From Bifidobacterium breve (GTDB lineage Bacteria > Actinomycetota > Actinomycetes > Nanopelagicales > Nanopelagicaceae), in the NCBI GenBank assembly GCA_945898065.1, contig CAMDHH010000010.1, positions 1-33,206 of the forward strand: DNA of 33,206 nt, read 5' to 3'. The notes beneath the pieces are model-generated. The model ran no database searches. It saw only the letters and a program-made list of their open reading frames with translations, and had not been told where the DNA came from. The first letter of the stretch is position 1. Every line of letters begins with the position of its first letter. This document shows, piece after piece, positions 7,202 through 16,207 of this stretch. A program made the position numbers and the translations under genes.

Positions 7202-8512
7202 ATGACGCTCAAGCTCTCAGTCGTTGGTACAGGTTATTTAGGTGCAACGCATGCGGCCTGTATGTCCTCCCTTGGTTTCACAGTTATTGGTGTCGATACA
7301 GATGCACAAAAGATTGCCCAACTCTCCCGTGGTGAACTTCCATTCTACGAACCAGGGCTGGACACACTTCTTGTTAGTGAAATAAAGACAGGCCGACTTA
7401 CTTTTACAACAGATTTTTCTGCGGTTGCAGATGCGGATGTGCATTTTATTTGCGTTGGAACTCCGCAGAGTAAAGATGGTCTTGCCGCAGATCTAACATA
7501 TGTAAAAGCATCAGTTGCAGCAATTGCACCATATTTGAAAAATGGATCATTAGTCGTTGGTAAATCAACGGTTCCAGTGGGAACTGCTCAGATGTTGCGT
7601 GATCAATTAGCGATAAGTGCTCCCCATGCAGATCTTGCATGGAATCCAGAATTTTTACGTGAGGGATTTGCCGTCGAAGATACTCTGACTCCAAATCGTC
7701 TTGTTGTTGGCGTCGCAAATGATCGTGCAGAGACGATTCTCAAAGAGGTTTATGCCCCTGTGATTGCTCTTGGGACACCTTGGATTCGCGCAGATCTTCC
7801 AACTGCAGAGCTCGTCAAAGTTGCAGCAAACTCATTTCTTGCAACAAAGATTTCATTTATCAATGCAATGGCTGAAGTTTGCGAAGCAGCAGGTGGGGAT
7901 GTAACAGTACTTGCAAAGGCAATAGGTTATGACCCTCGCATCGGAAATAGATTCCTGCAAGCAGGAATTGGTTTCGGTGGCGGATGCCTTCCAAAAGATA
8001 TTCGTGCATTTATGGCTCGCGCAGAAGAGTTAGGTGCCAAGCAAGCCCTTGAATTCTTGCGAGAGATTGATCAAATCAATTTACGTGCTCGCCAGAGAGT
8101 TATCGATGTTGTGCGCGCTGATTTATCTGAAGATCTCACTAAATATAGAATTGCTGTCCTTGGTGCAACATTCAAACCAGATAGTGATGATGTTCGCGAT
8201 TCCCCAGCACTAGATATCGCTGCGCAATTACATGCTGCTGGTGCAAAAGTTATTGTGCATGACCCTAAAGGAATTGAACCTGCACGCAAGCGTTTCCCAA
8301 CTCTGGCATTTGAAGAGGATGTAAGAGTTGCAGTCAAGGATGCAGATGCGATTTTGCACTTGACCGAATGGAAAGAATATCGAGAGTTAGATCCCGCTGC
8401 GATAGGTCAACTTGTAAAGTCTAAATTCCTTATTGATGGTCGAAATATGCTCGATCGTGACAAATGGCGCAATGCAGGATGGCGCGTTCATGCATTGGGG
8501 CGCACCGATTAA
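7202..8512 (+). CDS. ugd: UDP-glucose 6-dehydrogenase
   Basis: A 436-residue UDP-glucose/GDP-mannose dehydrogenase family enzyme. It oxidises UDP-glucose to UDP-glucuronate in two NAD-dependent steps. The N-terminal Rossmann motif is VGTGYLGATHA, then ELPFYEPGLD, CVGTPQ and STVPVGT. The catalytic Cys is Cys262 in GFGGGCLPKD. The C-terminal UDP-binding domain has GATFKPDSDDVRDSPAL. The close relative GDP-mannose dehydrogenase is less likely given the GTGYLG and GGGCLPKD context. UDP-glucuronate would supply acidic sugar for the surface polymer made and attached by the neighbouring GT2, ABC and LCP genes. Confidence 0.92.
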   Translation: MTLKLSVVGTGYLGATHAACMSSLGFTVIGVDTDAQKIAQLSRGELPFYEPGLDTLLVSEIKTGRLTFTTDFSAVADADVHFICVGTPQSKDGLAADLTYVKASVAAIAPYLKNGSLVVGKSTVPVGTAQMLRDQLAISAPHADLAWNPEFLREGFAVEDTLTPNRLVVGVANDRAETILKEVYAPVIALGTPWIRADLPTAELVKVAANSFLATKISFINAMAEVCEAAGGDVTVLAKAIGYDPRIGNRFLQAGIGFGGGCLPKDIRAFMARAEELGAKQALEFLREIDQINLRARQRVIDVVRADLSEDLTKYRIAVLGATFKPDSDDVRDSPALDIAAQLHAAGAKVIVHDPKGIEPARKRFPTLAFEEDVRVAVKDADAILHLTEWKEYRELDPAAIGQLVKSKFLIDGRNMLDRDKWRNAGWRVHALGRTD

Positions 8513-8903
8513 TTCGCAAGCAGATATTGATGCAGTTCTTGCAATGAAAACATGGGCTGTTGTTGGACTTGGAAATAATCCTGATCGTGCAGCATTTGGA
8601 GTAGCGCAATTATTACAGAATAAAGGCCATCGGATTATTCCTGTATATCCGCGAGCAGAAACAGTTCATGGTGAAACTGGATACAAGACACTTGCAGAGA
8701 TACCTACTCCTGTCGATGTTGTTGATTGTTTTGTAAATTCTCAATTAGTTGGCAAGGTCGTCGATGAAGCGATAGCAATTGGTGCAAAAGCTGTCTGGCT
8801 TCAGTTAGATGTTATTGATCACGAAGCAGTTGCGAGAGCCATAAATGCGGGCCTTATTGCGATTATGGATCGCTGTCCTGCTATTGAATACCGAAATAAA
8901 TAA
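8490..8903 (+). CDS. CoA-binding domain protein (YccU-like)
   Basis: A 137-residue single-domain protein with the CoA-binding Rossmann fold: WAVVGLGNNPDRAAFGVAQ, IIPVYPR, and the C-terminal region VWLQLDV...GLIAIMDRCPAIEY typical of YccU-type proteins. It resembles the CoA-binding part of succinyl-CoA synthetase alpha but lacks the ligase domain and phosphohistidine. The function of this widespread family is unknown. The ATG at 8490 follows GGATGG by a normal spacing and overlaps the ugd 3' end by 23 bases; the frame is open further upstream without homology. The stop is one base from the convergent purE stop. Confidence 0.82.
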   Translation: MHWGAPINSQADIDAVLAMKTWAVVGLGNNPDRAAFGVAQLLQNKGHRIIPVYPRAETVHGETGYKTLAEIPTPVDVVDCFVNSQLVGKVVDEAIAIGAKAVWLQLDVIDHEAVARAINAGLIAIMDRCPAIEYRNK

Positions 8904-8904
8904 A

Positions 8905-9411
8905 TCAAAAACCAGTCTTCTGATTTCGCTTAGCGCTAAGACTGGCACCTTTTGCTTTTGCTTCTACATTTAGCTCTTCTAGAGCCTTACTTACTTTCGA
9001 AGAAATATCTTTATCGCTGATACCAAGAATGCGCGCTGCAAGTAGTGCTGCATTCTTTGCATTACCAACTCCTACTGTTGCTACCGGTACACCTGCTGGC
9101 ATTTGCACTATCGAGAGAAGTGAATCCATTCCATCAAGATTTTTGAGAGCAACGGGTACACCGATAACAGGCAGTGCAGTAAGGGATGCAACCATTCCTG
9201 GAAGATGAGCAGCGCCACCAGCACCTGCAATAATTACTTTGAATCCTTTACTTGCAGCACTTTGTGCAAACTCAACCATTTCAAGTGGCATGCGATGAGC
9301 TGAGACAACTTCAGCGCTATATGAGATGCCGAGGGAATCAAGAACCTTTGCTGCATCTTCCATGATTGGCCAATCAGAATCTGATCCCATGATGATTGCT
9401 ACATCACTCAT
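8905..9411 (-). CDS. purE: N5-carboxyaminoimidazole ribonucleotide mutase
   Basis: A 168-residue class I PurE. It converts N5-CAIR to CAIR in de novo purine synthesis, in the cytoplasm, usually as an octamer. Diagnostic motifs are IMGSDSDWP (residues about 7-15), SAHRMP (about 38-43) with the catalytic His, and [15 protein letters not shown] (about 65-79). The ATG at 9411 gives the usual [14 protein letters not shown] start; a GTG four codons upstream is possible. It overlaps the end of purK by 8 bases, so translation is probably coupled. Confidence 0.95.
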   Translation of the reverse strand: MSDVAIIMGSDSDWPIMEDAAKVLDSLGISYSAEVVSAHRMPLEMVEFAQSAASKGFKVIIAGAGGAAHLPGMVASLTALPVIGVPVALKNLDGMDSLLSIVQMPAGVPVATVGVGNAKNAALLAARILGISDKDISSKVSKALEELNVEAKAKGASLSAKRNQKTGF

Positions 9412-10516
9412 CAATCTCTCCACTCATATAGGCCAAAGCATGTTCTACATCTGCACGTAATTCTACGAGATGATCGCCCAAAGCGTTAATGTGGCCAATC
9501 TTTCGCCCTGGTTTCACCTCTTTTCTATAGTGGTGGAACTTGAGATCTGGGTTGCGCGCCATCAAATGTAAATATGGACGATACATATCTTCTTTTTCTC
9601 CACCAAGAATATTTCCCATAACGACATTGCGCGCTGTCATGGAAGGATCGCCGAGGGGCAAATCAAGCACTGCTCTTAGATGTTGTTCGAATTGAGATGT
9701 CTTAGCGCCATCAATTGTCCAATGTCCTGAGTTGTGAGGACGCATAGCAAGTTCATTGACATAAAGTTCCTCACCACGAACAAACATTTCAACTGCCATC
9801 ACACCTACGACTCCAACATGAGCAGCAATATCTAGCGCTAGTTTTTGCGCCTTCGCACTGAGCGAATCAGATAAATCAGGTGACGGCGTAATTGTCATTG
9901 TGCAGATGCCATCTTTTTGAACTGTCTGAGTTGGAGTCCATGTCGTTGCTTGTCCATGTGGTGAACGAGCCACCATCACTGCAATTTCAAAGTCAAAATC
10001 GATGAGTTCCTCTATAAGAAGTTGATTTGTTTCTAGCAATATCTCTTCGAGTTGATCTAACGAATCTACTTTCCAGACTCCTCTGCCGTCATATCCTCCT
10101 GAAATTGATTTAGCAATCACTGGAAATTTCGTGACTTCATCCGAATTTGATATAACTTTCCATTGAGGCGCTGGAAAATCCTTGAGGAATTCGCGCATTG
10201 CGGCTTTATTCTGTGAATAGATGAAAGAGGCTGAACTTGGACGAACAACAACGCCATCACTTTCTAACGCTTTGATAATCGCTAGTGGTATAAGTTCATG
10301 TTCAAAAGTAATAACATCACATTTTTTCGCAAATTCGCGAACCATTTCTAAATCGCGAAAATCACCGGTTACAGAATTAGTAATTTGAGCCCCTGAATCA
10401 TTTTCTTCCGCAGCGAGTAAGAGTAAATCGATTCCTAGTGACGTAGCTGGTGCCACCATCATGCGGGCTAACTGACCGGCACCAATGACGCCCACAGTTG
10501 GAAAAGAGTTTTTCAC
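9404..10516 (-). CDS. purK: 5-(carboxyamino)imidazole ribonucleotide synthase
   Basis: A 370-residue ATP-grasp enzyme that makes N5-CAIR from AIR, bicarbonate and ATP, supplying PurE. The N-terminal motif is [12 protein letters not shown], the ATP-grasp loop is [12 protein letters not shown], and the C-terminal signature is [23 protein letters not shown] (shown in part: [12 protein letters not shown]). The GTG at 10516 starts five bases after the birA stop. TACGAT 7 bases upstream of this GTG, inside the birA end, could be an internal leaderless promoter. Its order with purE is the usual one. Confidence 0.95.
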   Translation of the reverse strand: MKNSFPTVGVIGAGQLARMMVAPATSLGIDLLLLAAEENDSGAQITNSVTGDFRDLEMVREFAKKCDVITFEHELIPLAIIKALESDGVVVRPSSASFIYSQNKAAMREFLKDFPAPQWKVISNSDEVTKFPVIAKSISGGYDGRGVWKVDSLDQLEEILLETNQLLIEELIDFDFEIAVMVARSPHGQATTWTPTQTVQKDGICTMTITPSPDLSDSLSAKAQKLALDIAAHVGVVGVMAVEMFVRGEELYVNELAMRPHNSGHWTIDGAKTSQFEQHLRAVLDLPLGDPSMTARNVVMGNILGGEKEDMYRPYLHLMARNPDLKFHHYRKEVKPGRKIGHINALGDHLVELRADVEHALAYMSGEIDE

Positions 10517-10521
10517 GAGCG

Positions 10522-11289
10522 TTATCGTAGATGAATCACATCGCCTGCGCTGATATGCCTTCCATCATCGAGTACAAGTTCGCCAGTATGTGAAATACGA
10601 GCAACAGTTGCCTCAAGGTTTTCTCCACCAGGCAGTTGGATTCGAACTTTTTTGCCAATAGTGCTGCTCACATTGGCATATTCGTTCAACAACTCAGATC
10701 CCTCTTCCCAGGCTTCAAAGAGCTCTGCAAATGTATTTAGGATGTGAGAAAGAAGGAGATTCCTATCAGTAATATTTGAGCCTTCAATAGCAAGTGATGT
10801 TGCACTTGGAACTGGTAGTTCACTTGAGGTCATTGAAACATTGAGACCAATTCCAATAACTATTCCTTCATCAGTAGTTTGTGCAATTATTCCAGCACAT
10901 TTTTTTTCATTGATAATGCAATCGTTTGGCCATTTCAATGAAACATTTATTGCAGAATCTAATGTGGAAATCGTACATGCAAGACTCAAGCCTGCAATGA
11001 GTGGAATGAAACCCCATTCACTTCTTTGTCTGCGAGGTTTAATGTAAAAGGAAAAAAGAAGTGCACTCTTTGTGGGTGCTTCAAATGTTCTATCTAATCT
11101 TCCGCGTCCATGACTTTGAAATTCAGTAACAATTACTTGACCATCTAATGCATTTTTTGACTCAATAAGTTGTAGTAGATCGTTCTGTGTTGAACCAGTG
11201 AGTTCGACCACGCTTACCCGCCAGTACGGCGCAATTTTTGAATTGATCTCCGCTTCATCGAGTGGAGTTCTTAGCACTTCATTGCTCAC
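10522..11289 (-). CDS. birA: Biotin-[acetyl-CoA-carboxylase] ligase
   Basis: A 255-residue class I biotin protein ligase with no N-terminal DNA-binding domain. It forms biotinyl-AMP and attaches biotin to a lysine on BCCP. Visible motifs are TGSTQNDL (residues about 32-39), SHGRGRLDR (the biotinyl-AMP loop, usually GRGRxGR), SLKWPNDCI, and GIGLNV, followed by a small C-terminal SH3-like domain. I place the start at GTG 11289: it lies 7 bases after TACGGT and before the conserved domain. An ATG at 11322 is also in frame but would overlap accD on the other strand. Its divergent partner accD and the downstream BCCP-bearing accA are its natural partners. Confidence 0.9.
   Translation of the reverse strand: MSNEVLRTPLDEAEINSKIAPYWRVSVVELTGSTQNDLLQLIESKNALDGQVIVTEFQSHGRGRLDRTFEAPTKSALLFSFYIKPRRQRSEWGFIPLIAGLSLACTISTLDSAINVSLKWPNDCIINEKKCAGIIAQTTDEGIVIGIGLNVSMTSSELPVPSATSLAIEGSNITDRNLLLSHILNTFAELFEAWEEGSELLNEYANVSSTIGKKVRIQLPGGENLEATVARISHTGELVLDDGRHISAGDVIHLR
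10524..10529 (-). promoter_or_regulatory. Possible internal -10 element (TACGAT) for purK
   Basis: On the minus strand TACGAT spans the end of birA and is followed by 7 bases and the purK GTG at 10516. The same spacing as elsewhere suggests an internal leaderless promoter, but chance is more likely here because it overlaps coding sequence. Confidence 0.3.
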
Positions 11290-11295
11290 GCCTAG

Positions 11296-11302
11296 TACCG
11301 TA
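11296..11302. promoter_or_regulatory. Overlapping bidirectional -10 core (TACCGTA) for birA and accD
   Basis: On the plus strand TACCGT (11296-11301) is followed by 6 bases and the accD ATG at 11308. On the minus strand TACGGT (11302-11297) is followed by 7 bases and the birA GTG at 11289. Both hexamers fit TANNNT and share five of seven base pairs. Confidence 0.55.
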
Positions 11303-11307
11303 GGGGT

Positions 11308-12876
11308 ATGAGTGATCTCCATACAACTGCAGGAAAAATTGAAGATTTACGCGCACGCGTAGAAGAGGCTGTGCACGCTGGTTCAGCGCGCGCAGTTGAG
11401 AAGCAACATGCAAAAGGCAAGATGACGGCTCGTGAGCGAATCAGCGCACTCGTCGATGAAGATTCATTTACTGAAATCGATGAGTTTGCCCGCCATCGTT
11501 CAACAAAATTCGGAATGGAAAAGAATCGTCCCTATGGTGACGGCGTTGTGATTGGAACAGCAACGGTAGATGGTCGTCCAATTGCTCTGTACTCACAAGA
11601 TTTCACAATTATGGGTGGAAGTCTTGGCGAAGTGCATGCAGAAAAGATCGTGAAGATCGCAGAATTTGCACTCAAGAGTGGCATTCCATTGATTGGTATT
11701 AATGATTCTGGTGGAGCGCGAATTCAAGAAGGCGTTGCATCCCTTGGTGGTTATGGAAAAATATTTCGCCTCAATACACGCTCATCAGGAGTAATCCCAC
11801 AAATTTCATTGGTTCTCGGACCATGCGCAGGCGGATCTGCTTACTCACCCGCGCTCACTGACTTTACGGTTATGGTCAACGAAACTTCACATATGTTTAT
11901 TACTGGCCCAGATGTCATCAAAACTGTAACTGGTGAAGATGTCGGCATGGAAGAACTTGGCGGCGCACTTACACATAACACTCGAACTGGAAATTCTCAT
12001 TATTTAGCTGAGAGCGAAGAAGATGCCATCGACTATGTAAAAGCACTTCTTTCCTATTTGCCAAGTAATAATCTGGATGGCGTTCCACAACTTCCGCCGA
12101 CAGAAGTTCTCGATAAAAAGGCAAGTGATATCGCCTTAGATACTCTTATTCCAGATAGCACTAATCAGCCCTACGATATGAAAGTTCTCATCAATGCCCT
12201 ACTTGATGAAGGCGAATTCTTAGAAGTTCATGCACTCTACGCACCCAACATCATTGTTGGTTTCGGCCGTATTGAAGGCCAATCTGTAGGAATAATTGCT
12301 AACCAGCCACAACAATTAGCTGGAACACTCGATATCAATTCAAGTGAAAAAGCAGCACGATTTGTTCGTTTTTGCGATGCATTCAATATTCCTATTCTTA
12401 CCCTTGTAGATGTACCAGGCTTCTTGCCAGGAACTGAACAAGAGTGGAACGGCATTATTCGCCGTGGGGCAAAATTGCTCTATGCCTACGCCGAAGCATC
12501 GGTCCCACTTGTCACACTTATTACTCGTAAAGCCTACGGCGGTGCATTTATTGTTATGGGCTCTAAATACTTAGGTAGTGATATTAACTTTGCGTGGCCT
12601 ACTGCGGAAATTGCAGTGATGGGTGCACAAGGTGCTGTAAATATTCTTTACCGTGGTGAATTGAGTGAAGCAAAAGATCCAGAGAAAAAACGCGCTCAAT
12701 TAGTCGAGGAATATAACGAAACACTTGCTAATCCATATCTTGCCGCTGAACGTGGAATTATTGACACAGTTATCGAACCAAATCAATCACGCGCCTACAT
12801 AACAAAGGCATTTAGAACATTGAAGACAAAGCGAGATTCATTGCCTGCGCGCAAACATGGAAATATTCCACTCTAA
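11308..12876 (+). CDS. accD: Acyl-CoA carboxylase, carboxyltransferase (beta) subunit
   Basis: A 522-residue PccB/AccD-type carboxyltransferase. It moves CO2 from carboxybiotin to an acyl-CoA to make malonyl- or methylmalonyl-CoA. The N-terminal crotonase-like half has [29 protein letters not shown] and [14 protein letters not shown]; the C-terminal half has [14 protein letters not shown] and [12 protein letters not shown]. The residue equivalent to Asp422 of Streptomyces PccB appears to be Ile415 (GGAFIVMG), which in characterised enzymes favours acetyl-CoA. It heads a six-gene operon; its stop overlaps the epsilon start by one base (TAATG). The start fits a leaderless promoter and has no Shine-Dalgarno sequence. 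The alternative symbol is pccB. Confidence 0.93.
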   Translation: MSDLHTTAGKIEDLRARVEEAVHAGSARAVEKQHAKGKMTARERISALVDEDSFTEIDEFARHRSTKFGMEKNRPYGDGVVIGTATVDGRPIALYSQDFTIMGGSLGEVHAEKIVKIAEFALKSGIPLIGINDSGGARIQEGVASLGGYGKIFRLNTRSSGVIPQISLVLGPCAGGSAYSPALTDFTVMVNETSHMFITGPDVIKTVTGEDVGMEELGGALTHNTRTGNSHYLAESEEDAIDYVKALLSYLPSNNLDGVPQLPPTEVLDKKASDIALDTLIPDSTNQPYDMKVLINALLDEGEFLEVHALYAPNIIVGFGRIEGQSVGIIANQPQQLAGTLDINSSEKAARFVRFCDAFNIPILTLVDVPGFLPGTEQEWNGIIRRGAKLLYAYAEASVPLVTLITRKAYGGAFIVMGSKYLGSDINFAWPTAEIAVMGAQGAVNILYRGELSEAKDPEKKRAQLVEEYNETLANPYLAAERGIIDTVIEPNQSRAYITKAFRTLKTKRDSLPARKHGNIPL

Positions 12877-13058
12877 TGAAATTTACTGTTACATCTGGAA
12901 ATCCGACCCCGCAAGAATTGGAAGCAATTCGGGAGGTACTCATTGCCAATCCTCCTGAAAAACTCGAGCCAGTAATTAAGCGCAGTCTCTTTGGCTTGCC
13001 TCAATTGCGTAAACCTCTGCCACACCAAATTACTTTTGGCACAAAGAAAAAATCATAA
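12876..13058 (+). CDS. Acyl-CoA carboxylase epsilon subunit-like protein
   Basis: A 60-residue protein beginning [20 protein letters not shown], which matches the N-terminal pattern of actinobacterial acyl-CoA carboxylase epsilon subunits (short strand, then TxEELAAL-like helix). These small chains stabilise or stimulate the alpha-beta complex. It is shorter than many Streptomyces epsilon proteins and ends in a basic tail (GTKKKS). Position is the strongest support: its ATG overlaps the accD stop by one base and the Maf start follows its stop directly. Confidence 0.78.
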   Translation: MKFTVTSGNPTPQELEAIREVLIANPPEKLEPVIKRSLFGLPQLRKPLPHQITFGTKKKS

Positions 13059-13661
13059 ATGCCAACAGTTGTTCTTGCATCTCAATCTGCATCAAGACGA
13101 CGGTTATTAGAATCTGCAGGATTGAAACCAAAAATTATGGTGAGCCATGTCGATGAAGAGACTCCATTTTTCAACTCTCTCTCCCCTGCCGATATGGTGA
13201 TTGCTCTTGCTATAACAAAAGCGCACACTATTCGTGACCAAATAGATTATCCAGCAATAATTATTGGCTGTGATTCAACATTTGAATTCGAAGGTGAGTC
13301 ACTTGGGAAACCCGGAGATCCCACAATTGCAAAAGAACGTGCATCACGAGTACGAGGCAACTCTGGATACTTACATACTGGTCATTGCATAATTGATACA
13401 GCAAGAGATATCGAGATTTCAGATCGCGTGACTACAAAAGTTACTTTTTCCGATATGACTGATGATGAAATAGATGATTACGTTGCATCCGGTGAGCCAC
13501 TCCATGTTGCTGGTGGTTTCACTCTCGATGGATTTAGTTCACCATTTATTCCATCCATTGAAGGCGATTACACAAATGTTGTTGGAATTTCTATGCCATT
13601 CTTGCGCAAAGCGATGAAGCAACTTGGCTATTCGTGGCCAGAAGTAAAGGAAATGGTATGA
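13059..13661 (+). CDS. maf: Maf-family nucleotide pyrophosphatase
   Basis: A 200-residue Maf protein. The family hydrolyses non-canonical or modified nucleoside triphosphates (dTTP, UTP, or methylated forms) to monophosphates and is linked to cell-division arrest. The N-terminal signature is [17 protein letters not shown]; the catalytic region has [26 protein letters not shown] (Asp as base) and later [14 protein letters not shown] and [10 protein letters not shown]. The ATG directly follows the epsilon TAA. The stop overlaps the accA start as ATGA. A gene inside a carboxylase operon is a known actinobacterial arrangement and probably reflects co-transcription, not shared chemistry. Confidence 0.9.
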   Translation: MPTVVLASQSASRRRLLESAGLKPKIMVSHVDEETPFFNSLSPADMVIALAITKAHTIRDQIDYPAIIIGCDSTFEFEGESLGKPGDPTIAKERASRVRGNSGYLHTGHCIIDTARDIEISDRVTTKVTFSDMTDDEIDDYVASGEPLHVAGGFTLDGFSSPFIPSIEGDYTNVVGISMPFLRKAMKQLGYSWPEVKEMV

Positions 13662-15376
13662 AACGCGTACTCATTGCTAATAGAGGAGAAATTGCATTAC
13701 GCGTCATTCGTGCATGTAAAGACCATGGGCTTGAAAGTGTTGCGGTCTACTCTCAAGAAGATCGCAACTCATTGCATGCCCTGAGTGCAGATTATGCATT
13801 TTCACTCGATGGGATAACTGCAACCCAAACCTATTTGAATATTGAAAAATTGATTGAAGTTGCTAAAAAATCTGGTGCTGATTCTGTTCACCCTGGTTAT
13901 GGCTTTTTATCTGAAAATGCGAACTTTGCACAAGCAGTTATCGATGCAGGGTTAATTTGGATAGGACCTCCACCTGCTGCAATTCGCGCACTGGGAGATA
14001 AAGTTTCTGCACGCAAAATTGCAGCTAAAGCTGGCGCTCCACTTGTCGCTGGTACAAAAGATCCAGTTGAGGGCCACGAAGAAGTTACCGCCTTCGCTAA
14101 AGAGCATGGATTGCCCGTCGCTATCAAAGCAGCACATGGTGGTGGTGGTCGTGGACTCAAGGTTGCGCGCACAATGGAAGAAATTCCAGAGCTATTTGCA
14201 TCCGCTGTCCGCGAAGCAATATCTGGCTTTGGTCGTGGTGAATGTTTTGTTGAACGCTATGTAGATAAACCTCGTCACGTTGAAACTCAAGTATTAGTGG
14301 ATAAGCATGGCCATGCAGTTGTAATTAGTACTCGCGATTGTTCATTACAGCGCCGCCACCAAAAATTGGTAGAGGAGGCACCTGCGCCATTTCTTACTGA
14401 TGCTCAGAATGAAGAGTTGTATCGCTCAAGTAAAGCGATTATGAAAGAGGCTGGATATATAGGCGCAGGTACATGCGAATTCCTTATTGGTTTAGATGGA
14501 ACTATTTCATTTCTTGAAGTAAATACTCGTCTTCAGGTAGAACACCCAGTTAGCGAAGAAGTTACAGGAATTGATTTAGTTCGCGAACAATTTAGAATTG
14601 CTATGGGCGAATCACTTGGCTTCGATGATCCTGTTATTCGTGGTCATTCACTCGAATTTCGAATCAATGGTGAAGATCCTGGTCGCTCATTCTTGCCTGC
14701 ACCAGGACGCATAACGCAATGGGAGATTCCAACAGGTCCTGGTGTGCGCGTGGATGCAGGCTTTAGAAATGGCGACACGATTGGCGGAAATTTTGATTCA
14801 CTCCTTGCCAAACTCATTGTTACCGGCGCTACTCGTAAAGAAGCGATTGAACGCGCCCGTCGTGCGCTAGCAGAGTTCAAAGTTGATGGCCTTGCAACCG
14901 CTCTGACATTTCACCGTGCAATTCTTGAAGATAGTGCCTTCACTGAAAAATTCAGTATCTATACAAGTTATATTGAAAATGAATTTGTCAATGAGATTCC
15001 TGCCTACGTTGGAGTAGAGCCTGCACTCCAAACACATATGGCGCCACAACAATTAGTTGCCGAAATTAATGGAAAGCGCTTTGATGTATTAGTCCATGCG
15101 CCCGCACCTGTTGTGAAACGCCATCGTACAAAGAAATCACTCTCGGGCGCTGCTGCAGGAAATTCACTCAAGAGTCCAATGCAAGGTACCGTCGTAAAAA
15201 TTGCTGTCGAAGCTGGTCAAAGCGTGAAGGTGGGCGATCTTGTCATCGTTCTTGAAGCAATGAAGATGGAGCAACCACTCGTTGCTCATAAAGATGGCGT
15301 TATTTCTGATCTCACAGCAGTAATTGGCGATACCGTTGCAAGTGGTACTCGTCTCTGTGACATTATTGAGGCATGA
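13658..15376 (+). CDS. accA: Acyl-CoA carboxylase alpha subunit (biotin carboxylase + BCCP)
   Basis: A 572-residue fused chain of the actinobacterial AccA/PccA type. Residues 1-445 are biotin carboxylase: [16 protein letters not shown], the ATP-grasp loop [40 protein letters not shown]. After a linker (about 470-500) the C-terminal biotinyl domain ends with [10 protein letters not shown]; Lys536 is the biotinylation site. It carboxylates biotin with bicarbonate and ATP and passes it to AccD. The ATG at 13658 overlaps the Maf stop as ATGA and is preceded by AAGGA 8 bases upstream; an in-frame ATG eight codons earlier lacks homology. The pnp gene overlaps its end by four bases. Confidence 0.94.
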   Translation: MKRVLIANRGEIALRVIRACKDHGLESVAVYSQEDRNSLHALSADYAFSLDGITATQTYLNIEKLIEVAKKSGADSVHPGYGFLSENANFAQAVIDAGLIWIGPPPAAIRALGDKVSARKIAAKAGAPLVAGTKDPVEGHEEVTAFAKEHGLPVAIKAAHGGGGRGLKVARTMEEIPELFASAVREAISGFGRGECFVERYVDKPRHVETQVLVDKHGHAVVISTRDCSLQRRHQKLVEEAPAPFLTDAQNEELYRSSKAIMKEAGYIGAGTCEFLIGLDGTISFLEVNTRLQVEHPVSEEVTGIDLVREQFRIAMGESLGFDDPVIRGHSLEFRINGEDPGRSFLPAPGRITQWEIPTGPGVRVDAGFRNGDTIGGNFDSLLAKLIVTGATRKEAIERARRALAEFKVDGLATALTFHRAILEDSAFTEKFSIYTSYIENEFVNEIPAYVGVEPALQTHMAPQQLVAEINGKRFDVLVHAPAPVVKRHRTKKSLSGAAAGNSLKSPMQGTVVKIAVEAGQSVKVGDLVIVLEAMKMEQPLVAHKDGVISDLTAVIGDTVASGTRLCDIIEA

Positions 15377-16203
15377 GTAATACTGAACTTCTATATAAGG
15401 ATCCGCTCGCTGCAGCTCAAGTTGCTGCCGATGAAATCGCTAAGCGCACAGGAATTGCATCCCACGACATTGCACTAGTTATGGGGTCGGGTTGGGTTAG
15501 CGCAGTAGATGCTCTTGGAACACCGGCTTATGAGTGCGATGCTGATGAAATTACTGGTTTCTTGCCACCTGCTGTGCAAGGTCACTCGGGAAAAGTTCGT
15601 TCCTATGAAATCCATAACGGCTCAAAGAAAATTCGCGCACTTGTATTTCTTGGTCGCACACATCTTTATGAGGGAAAAGGAATTGAACCTGTAGTACATA
15701 GCGTTCGCACTGCAGTAAAAGCAGGATGCAAAATTGTGATTCTGACTAATGCATGTGGCGGAATCAATAAGGAATATCGAGTTGGTCAGCCAGTTTTGAT
15801 CCGAGACCATATTTCGCTCACTGCAACATCACCCCTGATTGGCGCGCACTTTGTCGATCTCACAGATCTATACAGCAAGAGAATTCGCGCAATTGTAAAA
15901 AATGAAGATGCCTCTCTGCAGGAAGGTGTTTATGTGCATTGGCGTGGTCCGACATATGAAACACCTGCAGAAATTTTGATGATGCGAGCAATGGGTGCTG
16001 ACCTTGTTGGAATGTCTACTGTGCCAGAAGCAATTGCAGCACATGCACTCGGCGCAGAAGTTCTAGGTATCTCACTAGTTACAAATGCGGCGGCTGGAGT
16101 CACTGGCGAAAAGCTCAATCACGAAGAGGTAATTGCTGCAGGTAAGGCAGCTGCTGATTCAATGGGTGCGCTTCTCAAAGGGGTTATTCCGAAGTTACTG
16201 TAA
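15373..16203 (+). CDS. punA: Purine nucleoside phosphorylase (trimeric type)
   Basis: A 276-residue PNP of the trimeric family. It cleaves inosine and guanosine (and deoxy forms) with phosphate to the base and pentose 1-phosphate. Motifs: LVMGSGW (phosphate loop), [24 protein letters not shown], and [29 protein letters not shown] (given here only as [13 protein letters not shown] and LVTNAAAG), with the Glu and Asn that hold the purine. It begins with an ATGA overlap on accA and ends 4 bases before the mutase, which can accept its sugar phosphate product. Its placement after accA ties the carboxylase operon to nucleoside salvage. Confidence 0.93.
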   Translation: MSNTELLYKDPLAAAQVAADEIAKRTGIASHDIALVMGSGWVSAVDALGTPAYECDADEITGFLPPAVQGHSGKVRSYEIHNGSKKIRALVFLGRTHLYEGKGIEPVVHSVRTAVKAGCKIVILTNACGGINKEYRVGQPVLIRDHISLTATSPLIGAHFVDLTDLYSKRIRAIVKNEDASLQEGVYVHWRGPTYETPAEILMMRAMGADLVGMSTVPEAIAAHALGAEVLGISLVTNAAAGVTGEKLNHEEVIAAGKAAADSMGALLKGVIPKLL

Positions 16204-16207
16204 GACA

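Noticed and set aside
10620-10660. GGATTCGAAC string resembling the T-arm end of a tRNA gene on the opposite strand
   Set aside because: It lies within the conserved reading frame of birA, with no acceptor stem, anticodon arm or D-arm pairing around it.
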